Made by a program: the position numbers and the translations under genes | Notes under the pieces: model-generated | Seen by the model: the letters and a program-made list of their open reading frames with translations, nothing else | Told to the model about the DNA's origin: nothing | Database searches by the model: none | Part shown: in pieces, positions 1 to 7,289 of the stretch | How the letters are laid out: each line of letters begins with the position of its first letter | Numbering within the stretch: position 1 is the first letter of the stretch | Virus record (IMG/VR): IMGVR_UViG_3300030685_000017 | Location: 60,608 to 124,607 of that record | Direction: 5' to 3' (one strand) | Length of the DNA: 64,000 nt | Source of the DNA: a virus

Positions 1-551
1 AAACTAAATTTAAAAAAGCTTTCGGATCTTGTTCTGATATATCTTATCTTGCACCAGCGGTAGGACTTGCGGCAGTAAATTTCAGTTGTGCTTATTATAA
101 TCCTCATACGGATGATGAATATGTACTTTTGGAAGAGTTGGAAGAAAATATAGAGGAAATTAAAAAACTTCTTACCATATCAGAAACCTGTGGCGCATAT
201 GATTATATAGAAAAAACTTATAATTATGCCGGTGGTAAAGGTTATACAAATAATTATCATAATTATAATGCAGATGATGCTTATGATGCTGAAGAGGATT
301 ATGCTAAAAGTTATTTCAAACCTGTTAAAGCTACAAAGAAAGATAAAAAGTCTTCTGTTATAAATAAATCAAAACCGAAATCTATTCCTGCGGACACTTT
401 AGATATCACTATGGAAGTAATATTTTTTCGTTCTGGTATTGAAACCACTACAGAAGTATCTGGATTCACTAAAGCAGAACTTTGGTTTAATTTTTTCATG
501 GATAATCCAGATATCTGTTATAACGATGTCTCAGATTACAGTATTTTTTAA
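1..551 (+). CDS. 5'-truncated protein, possible zinc peptidase C-terminus
   Basis: The frame is open from the window edge to the TAA at 549-551, so the start lies outside. The visible part (about 182 residues) opens with a segment containing GSCSDISYLAP and then CAYYNPHTDDEYV. A Cys-Ser-Asp followed by a Tyr-Tyr-Asn-x-His-Thr stretch resembles the C-terminal metal-site region of M20/M28-type di-zinc peptidases; this is inference from pattern only. The last 130 residues are acidic, Tyr/Asn-rich and of low complexity. It is followed closely by a strong ribosome binding site for a 17-codon reading frame. Function is uncertain. Confidence 0.55.
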   Translation, partial: TKFKKAFGSCSDISYLAPAVGLAAVNFSCAYYNPHTDDEYVLLEELEENIEEIKKLLTISETCGAYDYIEKTYNYAGGKGYTNNYHNYNADDAYDAEEDYAKSYFKPVKATKKDKKSSVINKSKPKSIPADTLDITMEVIFFRSGIETTTEVSGFTKAELWFNFFMDNPDICYNDVSDYSIF

Positions 552-566
552 GAAAGAGGTGATATA

Positions 567-620
567 ATGGGTGGAGATAAAACAGTAGGTGGCTATATTT
601 CTGACATTGATCGTGGTTAA
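567..620 (+). CDS. 17-residue peptide reading frame
   Basis: ATG at 567 sits behind an excellent ribosome binding site (AGAAAGAGGTGAT). The peptide is MGGDKTVGGYISDIDRG, ending in TAA at 618-620. It has no family match that I recognise. It lies between the truncated first gene and a tRNA-like element, in a 184-base stretch with no other gene. It could be a leader peptide or the remnant of a longer gene. The ribosome binding site is the main reason to list it. Confidence 0.35.
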   Translation: MGGDKTVGGYISDIDRG

Positions 621-654
621 ATAATGTATCACAAACATTGTTAAAATTGGAGTA

Positions 655-717
655 CTTAGTTGGTCTAAATGGAAGGACGCTTATGCGTAGAAACGTGAGT
701 TCGATTCTCACACTGAG
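655..717 (+). ncRNA. tRNA-like element without a normal anticodon arm
   Basis: A perfect T arm (GTGAG, loop TTCGATT, CTCAC at 695-711) is followed by ACTGAG (712-717), which pairs with CTTAGT (655-660), giving a 6-bp acceptor stem with one G-U. The 34 bases between contain a D-loop-like TGGTC...TGGAAGG stretch and only a 4-bp hairpin (ACGC/GCGT) with a 4-base loop, so there is no 7-base anticodon loop. No CCA is encoded. It ends a few bases before the ribosome binding site of the next gene. It may be a processing signal or a decayed tRNA. Confidence 0.4.
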
Positions 718-735
718 ATTATTGGAGGTATATAA

Positions 736-1071
736 ATGAGACAATTTAAAGTTGGACAAAAAATTAAAATTAAAAAATTAGAAGAATTAAAAAAGTATGG
801 TGAAATAGACTGTGATGGTAATTTACGTTTTTATGATAGTGAATGTTATTTTATACGGAAAGATGAATATAAAGCAATAAAAAATAAATATATGACCATT
901 ACAGATATTCATTATGGTATAAAACAGAAGGGACTTCAATATTTAGGTTTTAACGCAGAAAAAGAATATGATGGATTTTTAACAAATGAAATGGTAACAA
1001 CATCAACAAGTGAAAGTCCTTTCTTTATGACTTTCAAAGATATTATACTGAGAATAGATAATGAAAAGTGA
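736..1071 (+). CDS. small SH3-like protein with C-terminal TFK tail
   Basis: 111 residues. The start (F-K-V-G-Q-K-I-K-I-K-K-L-E-E-L-K-K-Y-G) matches the short beta-rich domain shared with the genes at 2844, 3158, 8811, 13406, 14041 and 14366, in which a G-D/Q-x-V-x-F/I-K-S-W motif leads into EMxKEYG. The C-terminal motif is FFMTFKDII. It has a good GGAGG site 9 bases before ATG. It overlaps the next gene by 11 bases, suggesting coupled translation. Function is unknown; a small nucleic-acid- or protein-binding fold is plausible but not shown. Confidence 0.8.
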   Translation: MRQFKVGQKIKIKKLEELKKYGEIDCDGNLRFYDSECYFIRKDEYKAIKNKYMTITDIHYGIKQKGLQYLGFNAEKEYDGFLTNEMVTTSTSESPFFMTFKDIILRIDNEK

Positions 1072-1390
1072 TATGAATAAATTTATAGAGCGTAAAGATG
1101 ATATTGAAATACTTGTTACAACAAAAGATCAAGCAAGAATTGTTTGTAAATTTATGAAAAGATTAGGTTGGACATGGGAACACGGAACATCATATAATAA
1201 TACTTATTGGTCTGAATGTATTTCAAGGGTGTATTATGATAATCATGGGGGCGCACATACCGTTCCACATAGTTTGTCAAAAACCACTATTTCGTTTCAA
1301 GAATTTATAGAATTTTTAATATTTTCTAAACATAAGAATTTTTTAACTTTTAAAGAGAAAGAAGAATATACAAATTTTATAAATAGTTAA
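1061..1390 (+). CDS. small hypothetical protein, second domain class, with TFKEK tail
   Basis: 109 residues. It belongs to the second N-terminal class in this region: I-x-V-x-T-K-D-Q-A-R followed by a helix and RLGWTWEHGTSY, a pattern familiar from many uncharacterised phage proteins (alpha-beta fold with a conserved Trp-x-x-G). The C-terminal motif FLTFKEKEEY follows the domain and is the same tail seen on the SH3-like proteins. It starts inside the end of the preceding gene. No function known. Confidence 0.8.
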   Translation: MKSDMNKFIERKDDIEILVTTKDQARIVCKFMKRLGWTWEHGTSYNNTYWSECISRVYYDNHGGAHTVPHSLSKTTISFQEFIEFLIFSKHKNFLTFKEKEEYTNFINS

Positions 1391-1414
1391 TATAATTAGA
1401 CAGGAGAGACTACA

Positions 1415-2308
1415 ATGAAATATATAGAAAGATTAAATTATAACAATAAAATAACCATTAAATTAGTGATACCAAGTTCATGTAATGCTCATTGTCAATT
1501 TTGTTATATGAATGATTATAAAGATATAATGAAAAATAATCAACAAGAATTTTTAAATCATTTTATTGATTCTTTGAATTATCTATTAAAAAAGATCAAT
1601 AATAAAGATTCTGTGTCTTTAGATATTACTGGAAATGAACCTACATTTGATATAGAATTATTAATAAAAGTATTAAATATGTTGAAGCAATATAATATTC
1701 AAGATAAAGTTTCTAGGGTTACATTTACAACAAATGGATTTAATCTATTAAAAGTAATTCCATATTTTAAAAATGTGATTAATTATGTTAATATTTCAAT
1801 GCATCATTATAATCAGGAAGAAAGAAATAAAATATTCAAAACGAATACTCCTTCCAATTATGATTATAAATTAATGGTAGATAAATTAGCAGATATTGGA
1901 ATAAAAACATCTTCTACCTGTGTAACATATAAATCTATTGAAAATTTTAAAAAGTTTATGAATATTTATATATCTTTTTGTAAAGAAATTGGTTTTGTTT
2001 CTGTTAGATTTAGGGATAATGTTTTTTGGAAAGATAGTCAATTTGATATTTATATGAATTTAGCTTTGAATGATGATCAATTTGAAGTTATTCAGTGTGA
2101 GAATACTTCCGATAGTAAATGGTGCAGACTTAAAATGAAAGATAAATTTAGAGTCTTTTTTTTACATGGAGTAAAAGATACTTCTTCTGTAAGTAAAGGA
2201 ATAGAATATGTAATTGCAGATGATGGAAAATGTTATACTGATTTTTATAAAAAAGAATCGATAGAAAATTATAAATTGTTAATTGGTAAAATATACGATA
2301 TTAAGTGA
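1415..2308 (+). CDS. radical SAM enzyme
   Basis: 297 residues with a canonical radical SAM cluster motif C-x3-C-x2-C (CNAHCQFC) at about residues 23-30, followed by the GNEP-like SAM-binding strand (DITGNEPTFD) near residue 70 and FTTNGF near 107. These are the hallmarks of 5'-deoxyadenosyl radical chemistry with a 4Fe-4S cluster. No clear SPASM cluster is visible in the C-terminal part, although some Cys residues occur there (WCRL, GKCYTD). The substrate cannot be told. Nothing nearby looks like a RiPP precursor or queuosine pathway gene. The start has a good GGAGA site 8 bases upstream. Confidence 0.85.
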   Translation: MKYIERLNYNNKITIKLVIPSSCNAHCQFCYMNDYKDIMKNNQQEFLNHFIDSLNYLLKKINNKDSVSLDITGNEPTFDIELLIKVLNMLKQYNIQDKVSRVTFTTNGFNLLKVIPYFKNVINYVNISMHHYNQEERNKIFKTNTPSNYDYKLMVDKLADIGIKTSSTCVTYKSIENFKKFMNIYISFCKEIGFVSVRFRDNVFWKDSQFDIYMNLALNDDQFEVIQCENTSDSKWCRLKMKDKFRVFFLHGVKDTSSVSKGIEYVIADDGKCYTDFYKKESIENYKLLIGKIYDIK

Positions 2309-2323
2309 ATGGAGATATAAAAT

Positions 2324-2581
2324 ATGTATAAAAAATTACAATTGATTAAAAATATATATGTAATAGATGCACAAGAAGAAGAAACAGATTTAATGATTTA
2401 CGGAAATATTTCTTTTAAAAGACAAAATCGTAATCATTTTACATTTGTAGTTGGACAAACATATGATTATAAATCAGTTGAGAATGGTATCATTATTTTT
2501 TCAGATAATCAAAGAAATGATAATGAATTTAAAATTTTGATTCCACAAAAACGAATATTACAGTATGTTTGTGTAAATTAA
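2324..2581 (+). CDS. small hypothetical protein after radical SAM gene
   Basis: 85 residues, beginning 15 bases after the radical SAM gene behind a GGAGAT site. It is predicted beta-rich and charged, with no Cys cluster, signal or membrane segment, and no TFKER tail. Being immediately downstream it is probably co-transcribed with the radical SAM enzyme; a partner role is only a guess. Confidence 0.65.
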   Translation: MYKKLQLIKNIYVIDAQEEETDLMIYGNISFKRQNRNHFTFVVGQTYDYKSVENGIIIFSDNQRNDNEFKILIPQKRILQYVCVN

Positions 2582-2599
2582 AAAAAAGGATGAATTATT

Positions 2600-2839
2600 A
2601 TGACAAAAAGACAAAATGAAAATTTGGATAATTGTTCAAAAGAACAATTAATTAATATAATTAAACAAATGTATTCTAATGAATTTTCGATTTCTGAAAT
2701 TTTAATAGATGCTTCTAAACAACATATAGATAATGATGTGGCTTTAGAAAAAATAAGACTACATTTATACAATAATAGTTTTGATTTTTCTATTTCTATA
2801 CCAGAACAAATCAAATATTTTTTAAAGATAAGGAAATAA
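2600..2839 (+). CDS. small helical hypothetical protein
   Basis: 79 residues, Asn/Gln/Lys-rich and probably helical (NCSKEQLINIIKQMYSNEF). It has an AAAGGATG site upstream and sits in the same run of short plus-strand genes. A 78-codon frame on the other strand is its shadow. No recognisable family. Confidence 0.6.
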   Translation: MTKRQNENLDNCSKEQLINIIKQMYSNEFSISEILIDASKQHIDNDVALEKIRLHLYNNSFDFSISIPEQIKYFLKIRK

Positions 2840-2843
2840 TATT

Positions 2844-3161
2844 ATGATAAATCCATCTAATACTTATTTTTTTAAAGAAGGAGATATGGTAACTATAAAA
2901 TCATGGTCAGAGATGGAAAAAGAATATGGAACTTTTTTTGGGAATATTTGTACACCTTGTCGTTTTAGGCGGGATATGGAATCTTTATGTGGGTATAGTT
3001 TTATAATAAAGGGTATCACAAATTCGCATAGTAATAGATTTGGAAAATATCAAACATTTTTGTTTAAACGTCGTTATTTTATTGATAATTGGATGCTTAA
3101 ACCGTATAAAAGAACAGAATTTATGACATTTAAAGAAAAGTTAAAGGTGGAATTATTATGA
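2844..3161 (+). CDS. SH3-like small protein with TFKEK tail
   Basis: 105 residues: F-K-E-G-D-M-V-T-I-K-S-W-S-E-M-E-K-E-Y-G at residues 10-29, CTPCRF and SLCGYSF in the middle, then an IDNWMLKP block and the C-terminal FMTFKEKLK. This is the full signature of the main paralogous family here (G-D-x-V, KSW-EM-KEYG, TPxxF, CG, DNxMxKP, TFKE). Its last codons overlap the start of the next paralogue, indicating a recent tandem pair. Confidence 0.85.
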   Translation: MINPSNTYFFKEGDMVTIKSWSEMEKEYGTFFGNICTPCRFRRDMESLCGYSFIIKGITNSHSNRFGKYQTFLFKRRYFIDNWMLKPYKRTEFMTFKEKLKVELL

Positions 3162-3475
3162 CATATCATTTTAAAATAGGACAGGAAGTTCAGTTTAAAA
3201 GTTGGGAAGAAATGAAAAAAGAATACGGATTAGATGAAGATGAAGATGGAGATATAAAGACACCGATGTGTTTTTGTACAAGAATGAAACATTTTTGCGG
3301 AACGAGCGACATAGTAGAAGAAATTAAGGAATATGAAGATGATTATGGAGGATTTTATCAAAAAATTGTACTTAGTTACTTTAAAAGTAATAGTTTTGAT
3401 AATTACATGTTTAAACCAAAAATAACTATTCAAAATTTATCTTTTCAAACATTAAAAAATAGAATGAAGAACTGA
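3158..3475 (+). CDS. SH3-like small protein, tandem paralogue
   Basis: 105 residues, overlapping the preceding gene by 4 bases (ATGA). Its first 75 bases are almost the same as those of the genes at 8811 and 14041, while the middle differs (LDEDEDGDIKTPMCF). It has the DNYMFKP block and a diverged tail (FQTLKNRMKN, where the usual TF is TL). The N-terminal half is highly conserved, the middle is variable. Confidence 0.85.
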   Translation: MTYHFKIGQEVQFKSWEEMKKEYGLDEDEDGDIKTPMCFCTRMKHFCGTSDIVEEIKEYEDDYGGFYQKIVLSYFKSNSFDNYMFKPKITIQNLSFQTLKNRMKN

Positions 3476-3509
3476 AATTAATGTTGGTTAAATAGAAAGG
3501 AATAAAATT

Positions 3510-4034
3510 ATGAGTGATTGGACATATATAAGTGGTGTATTAACAGTTTCTCCCATGGGAATAACGCAAGCTGAAAAAAGATATGTTCTTGATACTGTAT
3601 TAGCTCATTTACCACTTGTCACAGGTAGTGAAAGAGATATGAATATGTATGTAATTCTAAAAAGGGGAGAGAATTCATCGTGTACTGTTGATGAGTTTGG
3701 AGAAAGTACAAACAATTTAACAGATAGTTATGAAGGTCATAATCGTAAAAATGGATGGTTAAGAACACAAGATGAATATCTTTTAGTCGTAAACGGAAGT
3801 TTCAGAGATAGGGTATTCAACGAAACTTTACGTGAATTTAATAAATGGATTTGTAGATTAGCTAAAAGAATTTCTGTTGAAGAAGTTCTTGTAGAAGTTA
3901 AGGGTTATAATGAAAATATTATAATAAAAAATGATCATCAAATTTATACAGAAATGTTTGAATATCCGAGTTGGTGTGATAAAAAATCAAAAAATTGGTG
4001 CGAATATTTACTGTGGGAAAAAGTGGAGGAGTAA
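3510..4034 (+). CDS. conserved phage hypothetical protein
   Basis: 174 residues. It opens with WTYISGVLTVSPMG and continues with ERDMNMYVILKRG and CTVDEFGEST, a pattern I associate with uncharacterised proteins common in gut Firmicutes phages. Alpha-beta, soluble, no signal peptide. It has a GAAAGGA site 9 bases before ATG. The next gene starts at 4036 directly after its stop. Confidence 0.75.
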   Translation: MSDWTYISGVLTVSPMGITQAEKRYVLDTVLAHLPLVTGSERDMNMYVILKRGENSSCTVDEFGESTNNLTDSYEGHNRKNGWLRTQDEYLLVVNGSFRDRVFNETLREFNKWICRLAKRISVEEVLVEVKGYNENIIIKNDHQIYTEMFEYPSWCDKKSKNWCEYLLWEKVEE

Positions 4035-4035
4035 T

Positions 4036-4257
4036 ATGGATAATTTATTTATTAAAAAAGAAGATGGATCGTATATTATGACACCTTTAAATAAGCAGTT
4101 AAATAGAAAAGCAGGAGAAACGATAGAATTATTATTTGATGTATTATTAGACAGCGGAATTACTAATGTAGAAGCTAAATATGTTATTGATATGGTTACA
4201 GAAGAAGTAATGCTTAATAAAATACTTAATTTACACCCCATATTAAGATCAATCTAG
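4036..4257 (+). CDS. small helical hypothetical protein
   Basis: 73 residues from ATG 4036. I prefer this start to an in-frame one at 3931 because GGAGGAG lies 6 bases upstream and the longer frame would overlap the previous gene by 100 bases. The product is mostly helical (ETIELLFDVLLDSGITNVEA). It ends in TAG, one of several genes here that use TAG as a stop. No family recognised. Confidence 0.6.
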   Translation: MDNLFIKKEDGSYIMTPLNKQLNRKAGETIELLFDVLLDSGITNVEAKYVIDMVTEEVMLNKILNLHPILRSI

Positions 4258-4342
4258 GTATTATATTACTTATATATGCTTTTCTATGGGTATGTAACGA
4301 ATAAATTTAATATGAAACTACACTTTCAAAAAAGGAGAAAAT

Positions 4343-4678
4343 ATGCTTAAAATTATTTACGAAGAAGGAGGTACAGCTTTTTCTGATTTCGGTTTACTAC
4401 AACAGGCAAAAAGTATTATAACACATTATCGTGAAAATTCAAATGAAGTATGTACAGTAAAAGTATCAACAGAAGATATACTTGATGCATTAAGATTATG
4501 TGTATTAAAAGGAGATATAAGTTATTCTGAAATTTGTTTTATAATAAATGGAGAGGTAATAGAAATAGATGCAAAGGCAAATTATACAAGATTACCTTCT
4601 ATGGCATTTGATAATATAAGCGATATACTTCGTGAAATAAGAGAATTAAGAAAGGGTAAGAATGGCTTCTCAAAATAA
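4343..4678 (+). CDS. small hypothetical protein
   Basis: 111 residues, with an AAAAAGGAG site. No signal, membrane segment, Cys cluster or TFKER tail. Alpha-beta with an acidic middle. Its 3' end overlaps the next short gene by 17 bases. No function can be proposed. Confidence 0.65.
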   Translation: MLKIIYEEGGTAFSDFGLLQQAKSIITHYRENSNEVCTVKVSTEDILDALRLCVLKGDISYSEICFIINGEVIEIDAKANYTRLPSMAFDNISDILREIRELRKGKNGFSK

Positions 4679-4808
4679 AAAGAATAAAGCAAAGAATAGT
4701 TATATCACTAATGGGTATGATAAAAAAGATGGGAAATGGAAACGATATGCTTATTTTACAAAGAGAAATAGAAGTAATATAAAAATGGAGACAAATTATG
4801 ACGTTTAA
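4662..4808 (+). CDS. 48-residue basic protein
   Basis: Starts inside the end of the preceding gene and ends 11 bases into the next reading frame, a tight overlapping arrangement. The product is strongly basic (MASQNKKNKAKNSY, KKDGKWKRYAYFTKRNR). Upstream AAAGGG can serve as ribosome binding site. A small nucleic-acid-binding protein is conceivable. No family recognised. Confidence 0.45.
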   Translation: MASQNKKNKAKNSYITNGYDKKDGKWKRYAYFTKRNRSNIKMETNYDV

Positions 4809-5043
4809 AGAAGTAAGTAGGGTTGAATGGGAAACATCACGTAAAGTAAATGGTAAGTATGAAACGGATGGGAGAACAGTTGGATCAAATTAGGATTCTT
4901 TTGGCATTATAGTAGAAAATATTTTATATCACGAACCAGAAAAAGAATGTCCTTATAATTTTTGTGATCTAATTTTATCTAACGAAGTTATTATTAGGGA
5001 ATTTGATATAAAACAAGTAACATTCAACACTAAGAAAGGGTAA
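4798..5043 (+). pseudogene. 81-codon gene interrupted by one in-frame TAG
   Basis: ATG 4798 opens MTFKEVSRVEWETSRKVNGK, runs 31 codons to TAG at 4891-4893, then stays open in the same frame for 49 more codons (DSFGIIVENILYHEPE and onward to FNTKKG) ending in TAA at 5041-5043, three bases before the next start. The second part looks as protein-like as the first. Either a recent nonsense mutation or amber readthrough. Ribosome binding site AATGGAG lies upstream. Confidence 0.55.
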
Positions 5044-5045
5044 TT

Positions 5046-5456
5046 ATGAAAAAAATAATATCTATTATTTTATTAATAAATATAATAGTAAGTTTGACAG
5101 GATGTGGAGGAAAAGTAGAAACTAGAAATATCAAAAGTTGTGTGTTAGATAAGCAGACGACCAATAGTTCTAGTGGTACTTTTATCTTGGGCATGGGTGT
5201 TTTTAGTTCGGATACAGATATTACTACAAAATATTATATGTATATTAAAAGTGATGAAGGTTACAGACTGCAAGAAATAGATAGTGAATATTTACAAATA
5301 GTGGAGACAGATAAACGAACTCCTAGCATTAAAGGATATTTTTCTAGTGACGATGGAGTATCAGGTGGAATAATTTATGGTGGACAGTATACGGTGTATG
5401 TTCCTACCGGGACGATCACACAAGAGTATAAAACTAAAATTAATACTGAAAAGTAA
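5046..5456 (+). CDS. phage-encoded lipoprotein
   Basis: 136 residues. The N-terminus is a lipoprotein signal: two Lys, a hydrophobic stretch (IISIILLINIIVSL) and lipobox LTGC with Cys at about residue 20. The rest is a soluble beta-rich domain with Gly-rich turns. Expected location is the outer face of the host membrane. Small phage lipoproteins of this form often act in superinfection exclusion; that role is inference. Confidence 0.75.
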   Translation: MKKIISIILLINIIVSLTGCGGKVETRNIKSCVLDKQTTNSSSGTFILGMGVFSSDTDITTKYYMYIKSDEGYRLQEIDSEYLQIVETDKRTPSIKGYFSSDDGVSGGIIYGGQYTVYVPTGTITQEYKTKINTEK

Positions 5457-5517
5457 AAAATACGAATGAAACATAGATTTCATCCGATCTTAAAGAATAG
5501 AGAATGGAGAATTGATT

Positions 5518-5943
5518 ATGGATACCGTGAGAATGTGGCTATGTACAGGCATTAAAAATAAAGCAGATGAAAAAATGTTTACACTGAATGAAATCTACAT
5601 TTCAGACGATCAAGGTTTTTGTATTACAGATAATAAAGGACAGTCTCAACTGGGGGAATATATGTCTGTTGGTCAAATTACAGATTATTATCAAATAGAT
5701 TTTATACAGATTTCTCCATACCTCAGTTGTCCTATTTGTGGACATCAAATGTATATTGTAAATAAGCAAGGTCATATGAAAAAAAGGATATATTGTGATA
5801 TGTGTAAAAAAGCAAAGAATAAATATATATGTTATACTTGGGATGATATTAATCAAGGATATAAATGGTATGACGCTAGTATTTATACATATAGAACTAT
5901 ATTTCTTTACTTAATTGATGGATCAATATTTGAAGGTAAATAA
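5518..5943 (+). CDS. zinc-ribbon hypothetical protein
   Basis: 141 residues from ATG 5518, preceded by GGAG with 8-base spacing; an in-frame TTG six bases earlier is less likely. A C2C2 zinc ribbon is visible: CPICG and, about 21 residues later, CDMCKK. The first half looks like a small beta domain (FTLNEIYISDDQGF). Zinc ribbons of this type usually bind nucleic acid or mediate protein contact. Function unknown. Confidence 0.7.
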   Translation: MDTVRMWLCTGIKNKADEKMFTLNEIYISDDQGFCITDNKGQSQLGEYMSVGQITDYYQIDFIQISPYLSCPICGHQMYIVNKQGHMKKRIYCDMCKKAKNKYICYTWDDINQGYKWYDASIYTYRTIFLYLIDGSIFEGK

Positions 5944-5945
5944 TT

Positions 5946-6260
5946 GTGAATATAAATAATTTTTGTCGTTCAAAAGATAAAATGGCTGTAAAATGTGATA
6001 GTTTAGCAGAAGTAAAAGAGTTATTTATTATATTTCAGAAATATCATTTAGAATGGGCTAATGGTACTGTATATAATCCAAATTATTCTTTTATATATAA
6101 AGATGATTATGAGAATATATTTTTTACAAATAAAGGTACTACAGTACATTTATTCTATGCTCAAATGAATAATATTAATTTATATACTTTTAAGCAATTA
6201 AAAAATATTTCTCAGGATTTTTTGATTATTGCGGAAAGGAATTTAATATATGAAAACTAA
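5946..6260 (+). CDS. second-class small protein with TFKQ motif
   Basis: 104 residues with a GTG start (GAAGG 9 bases upstream). It carries MAVKCDSLAEVKELF and then LEWANGTVYN, matching the second N-terminal class (T/C-x-x-E-x..L, then Trp-x-x-G). The LYTFKQLKN motif is about 20 residues from the C-terminus, further inside than in its relatives. It overlaps the next gene by 11 bases. Confidence 0.7.
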   Translation: MNINNFCRSKDKMAVKCDSLAEVKELFIIFQKYHLEWANGTVYNPNYSFIYKDDYENIFFTNKGTTVHLFYAQMNNINLYTFKQLKNISQDFLIIAERNLIYEN

Positions 6261-6501
6261 TATTTTTCATGTTGGTGATATTGTCACAGGAAGCAAGGAT
6301 AGTCTATATGGATTAACAAATCAATTTATGTTAGCGGGTGAGATTATACGTATTTGGGATGATGGATATATAACAATTCGATATTTAAAAGGAAGAGATC
6401 AAAAATGCATAAACCATGTGTATACTGTATGTTCACATGAATTTGTTCTGGTTAAATCAAAATCAATTGAATTTTTAACTTTTTCTGATAGAATTAAATA
6501 A
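6250..6501 (+). CDS. small SH3-like protein with TFSDR tail
   Basis: 83 residues: F-H-V-G-D-I-V-T-G-S at the start, a beta-rich body, and the C-terminal FLTFSDRIK. Its body differs from the KSW-EM-KEYG family but keeps the G-D-x-V beginning. It starts inside the previous gene and is followed by the tRNA-Leu. Confidence 0.75.
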   Translation: MKTNIFHVGDIVTGSKDSLYGLTNQFMLAGEIIRIWDDGYITIRYLKGRDQKCINHVYTVCSHEFVLVKSKSIEFLTFSDRIK

Positions 6502-6516
6502 TAAATATAATTATTC

Positions 6517-6601
6517 TGCGGACATGGCGTAATTGGCAGACGCAATGGACTTAAAATCCATTGTCCTTTTGGGCGTGAGGGTTCAAGTCCCTTTGTCCGC
6601 A
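6517..6601 (+). tRNA. tRNA-Leu (anticodon UAA)
   Basis: Full cloverleaf: acceptor TGCGGAC/GTCCGCA, D arm with the AATTGGCAGACG loop region, anticodon stem ATGGA/TCCAT with loop CTTAAAA (anticodon TAA), long variable arm as required for Leu, and T arm GAGGG-TTCAAGT-CCCTT. Length 85. CCA is not encoded. UUA is a very frequent Leu codon in this AT-rich genome, so it would support phage translation. rtcB lies about 700 bases downstream. Confidence 0.95.
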
Positions 6602-6624
6602 TAAAATATTTAAAGGAGGAATAA

Positions 6625-6948
6625 ATGAGAATGGAATTTTTTATTATGTTATCACAAGAAAAACAAATATATACTATAATTGCAACAGAAAGACAATTAA
6701 AAATTTTTATGATTTATTTTAAACGATACGTAAAAAACGATGAAAGCTTTTATAAAAGTTATTTTGATTCAGCTTGTGATTTATTAAGACGGGGTAAACG
6801 AGTGGGATTATGTTATTTTTGTGTTGCTAATGCTTCCAGTTTTATAGGAACTACTTTTACACGTTATTTTATAAATGAATTATATGCTTCTAATAGTCAT
6901 AATATTTTCTTAACCTTTAAAGAAAGGCGGTTATACGATGACAAATGA
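6625..6948 (+). CDS. second-class small protein with TFKER tail
   Basis: 107 residues, strong AAGGAGGA site. It forms a tandem pair with the next gene: both have F-I/V-x-L-x-Q-x-K-x-I/V-Y-T-I-I, then a ..QLKIFMIYFKRY-like helix, a D-E-x-F-Y motif and a middle Cys pair (CYFC here). It ends FLTFKERRLYDDK. The last codons overlap the next gene by 11 bases. Confidence 0.8.
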   Translation: MRMEFFIMLSQEKQIYTIIATERQLKIFMIYFKRYVKNDESFYKSYFDSACDLLRRGKRVGLCYFCVANASSFIGTTFTRYFINELYASNSHNIFLTFKERRLYDDK

Positions 6949-7252
6949 TTTTTTTGTATTATTAGGACAGTCAAAACCTGTCTATACAATTATTAAAACA
7001 GAAGATCAATTAAAATTATTTATGTTTTATTTTAAAAAATATACACATCAGGATGAATGTTTTTATAGGGACTATTTTAAAGTCGCAAAATTTTTAATAC
7101 ACGAATATGGAAAAGTGGGTGCATGTAGCTATTGTGCTATATTAGTTGAAGGGTATGGAAGTAGTTATAAATATTATGATATAACAGAAGTGTTATCTTC
7201 TATTAATATGCATGCCTCATTTTTAACTTTTAAACAAAGAGTACAAAAATAA
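6938..7252 (+). CDS. second-class small protein with TFKQR tail
   Basis: 104 residues, the tandem paralogue of the preceding gene (YTIIKTEDQLKLFMFYFKKY, DECFYRDYF, CSYC) with tail FLTFKQRVQK. The bodies have diverged but the order of motifs and the tail are retained. Function unknown. Confidence 0.8.
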   Translation: MTNDFFVLLGQSKPVYTIIKTEDQLKLFMFYFKKYTHQDECFYRDYFKVAKFLIHEYGKVGACSYCAILVEGYGSSYKYYDITEVLSSINMHASFLTFKQRVQK

Positions 7253-7289
7253 CTATAAAATTATAAATTATATAGATAGGAGAAATATT

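Noticed and set aside
529-717. A longer tRNA-like RNA from TCTCAG at 529 to CTGAGA near 714
   Set aside because: The pairing is possible but spans 185 bases and the end of a coding gene; the nearer partner at 655-660 gives a normal tRNA size.
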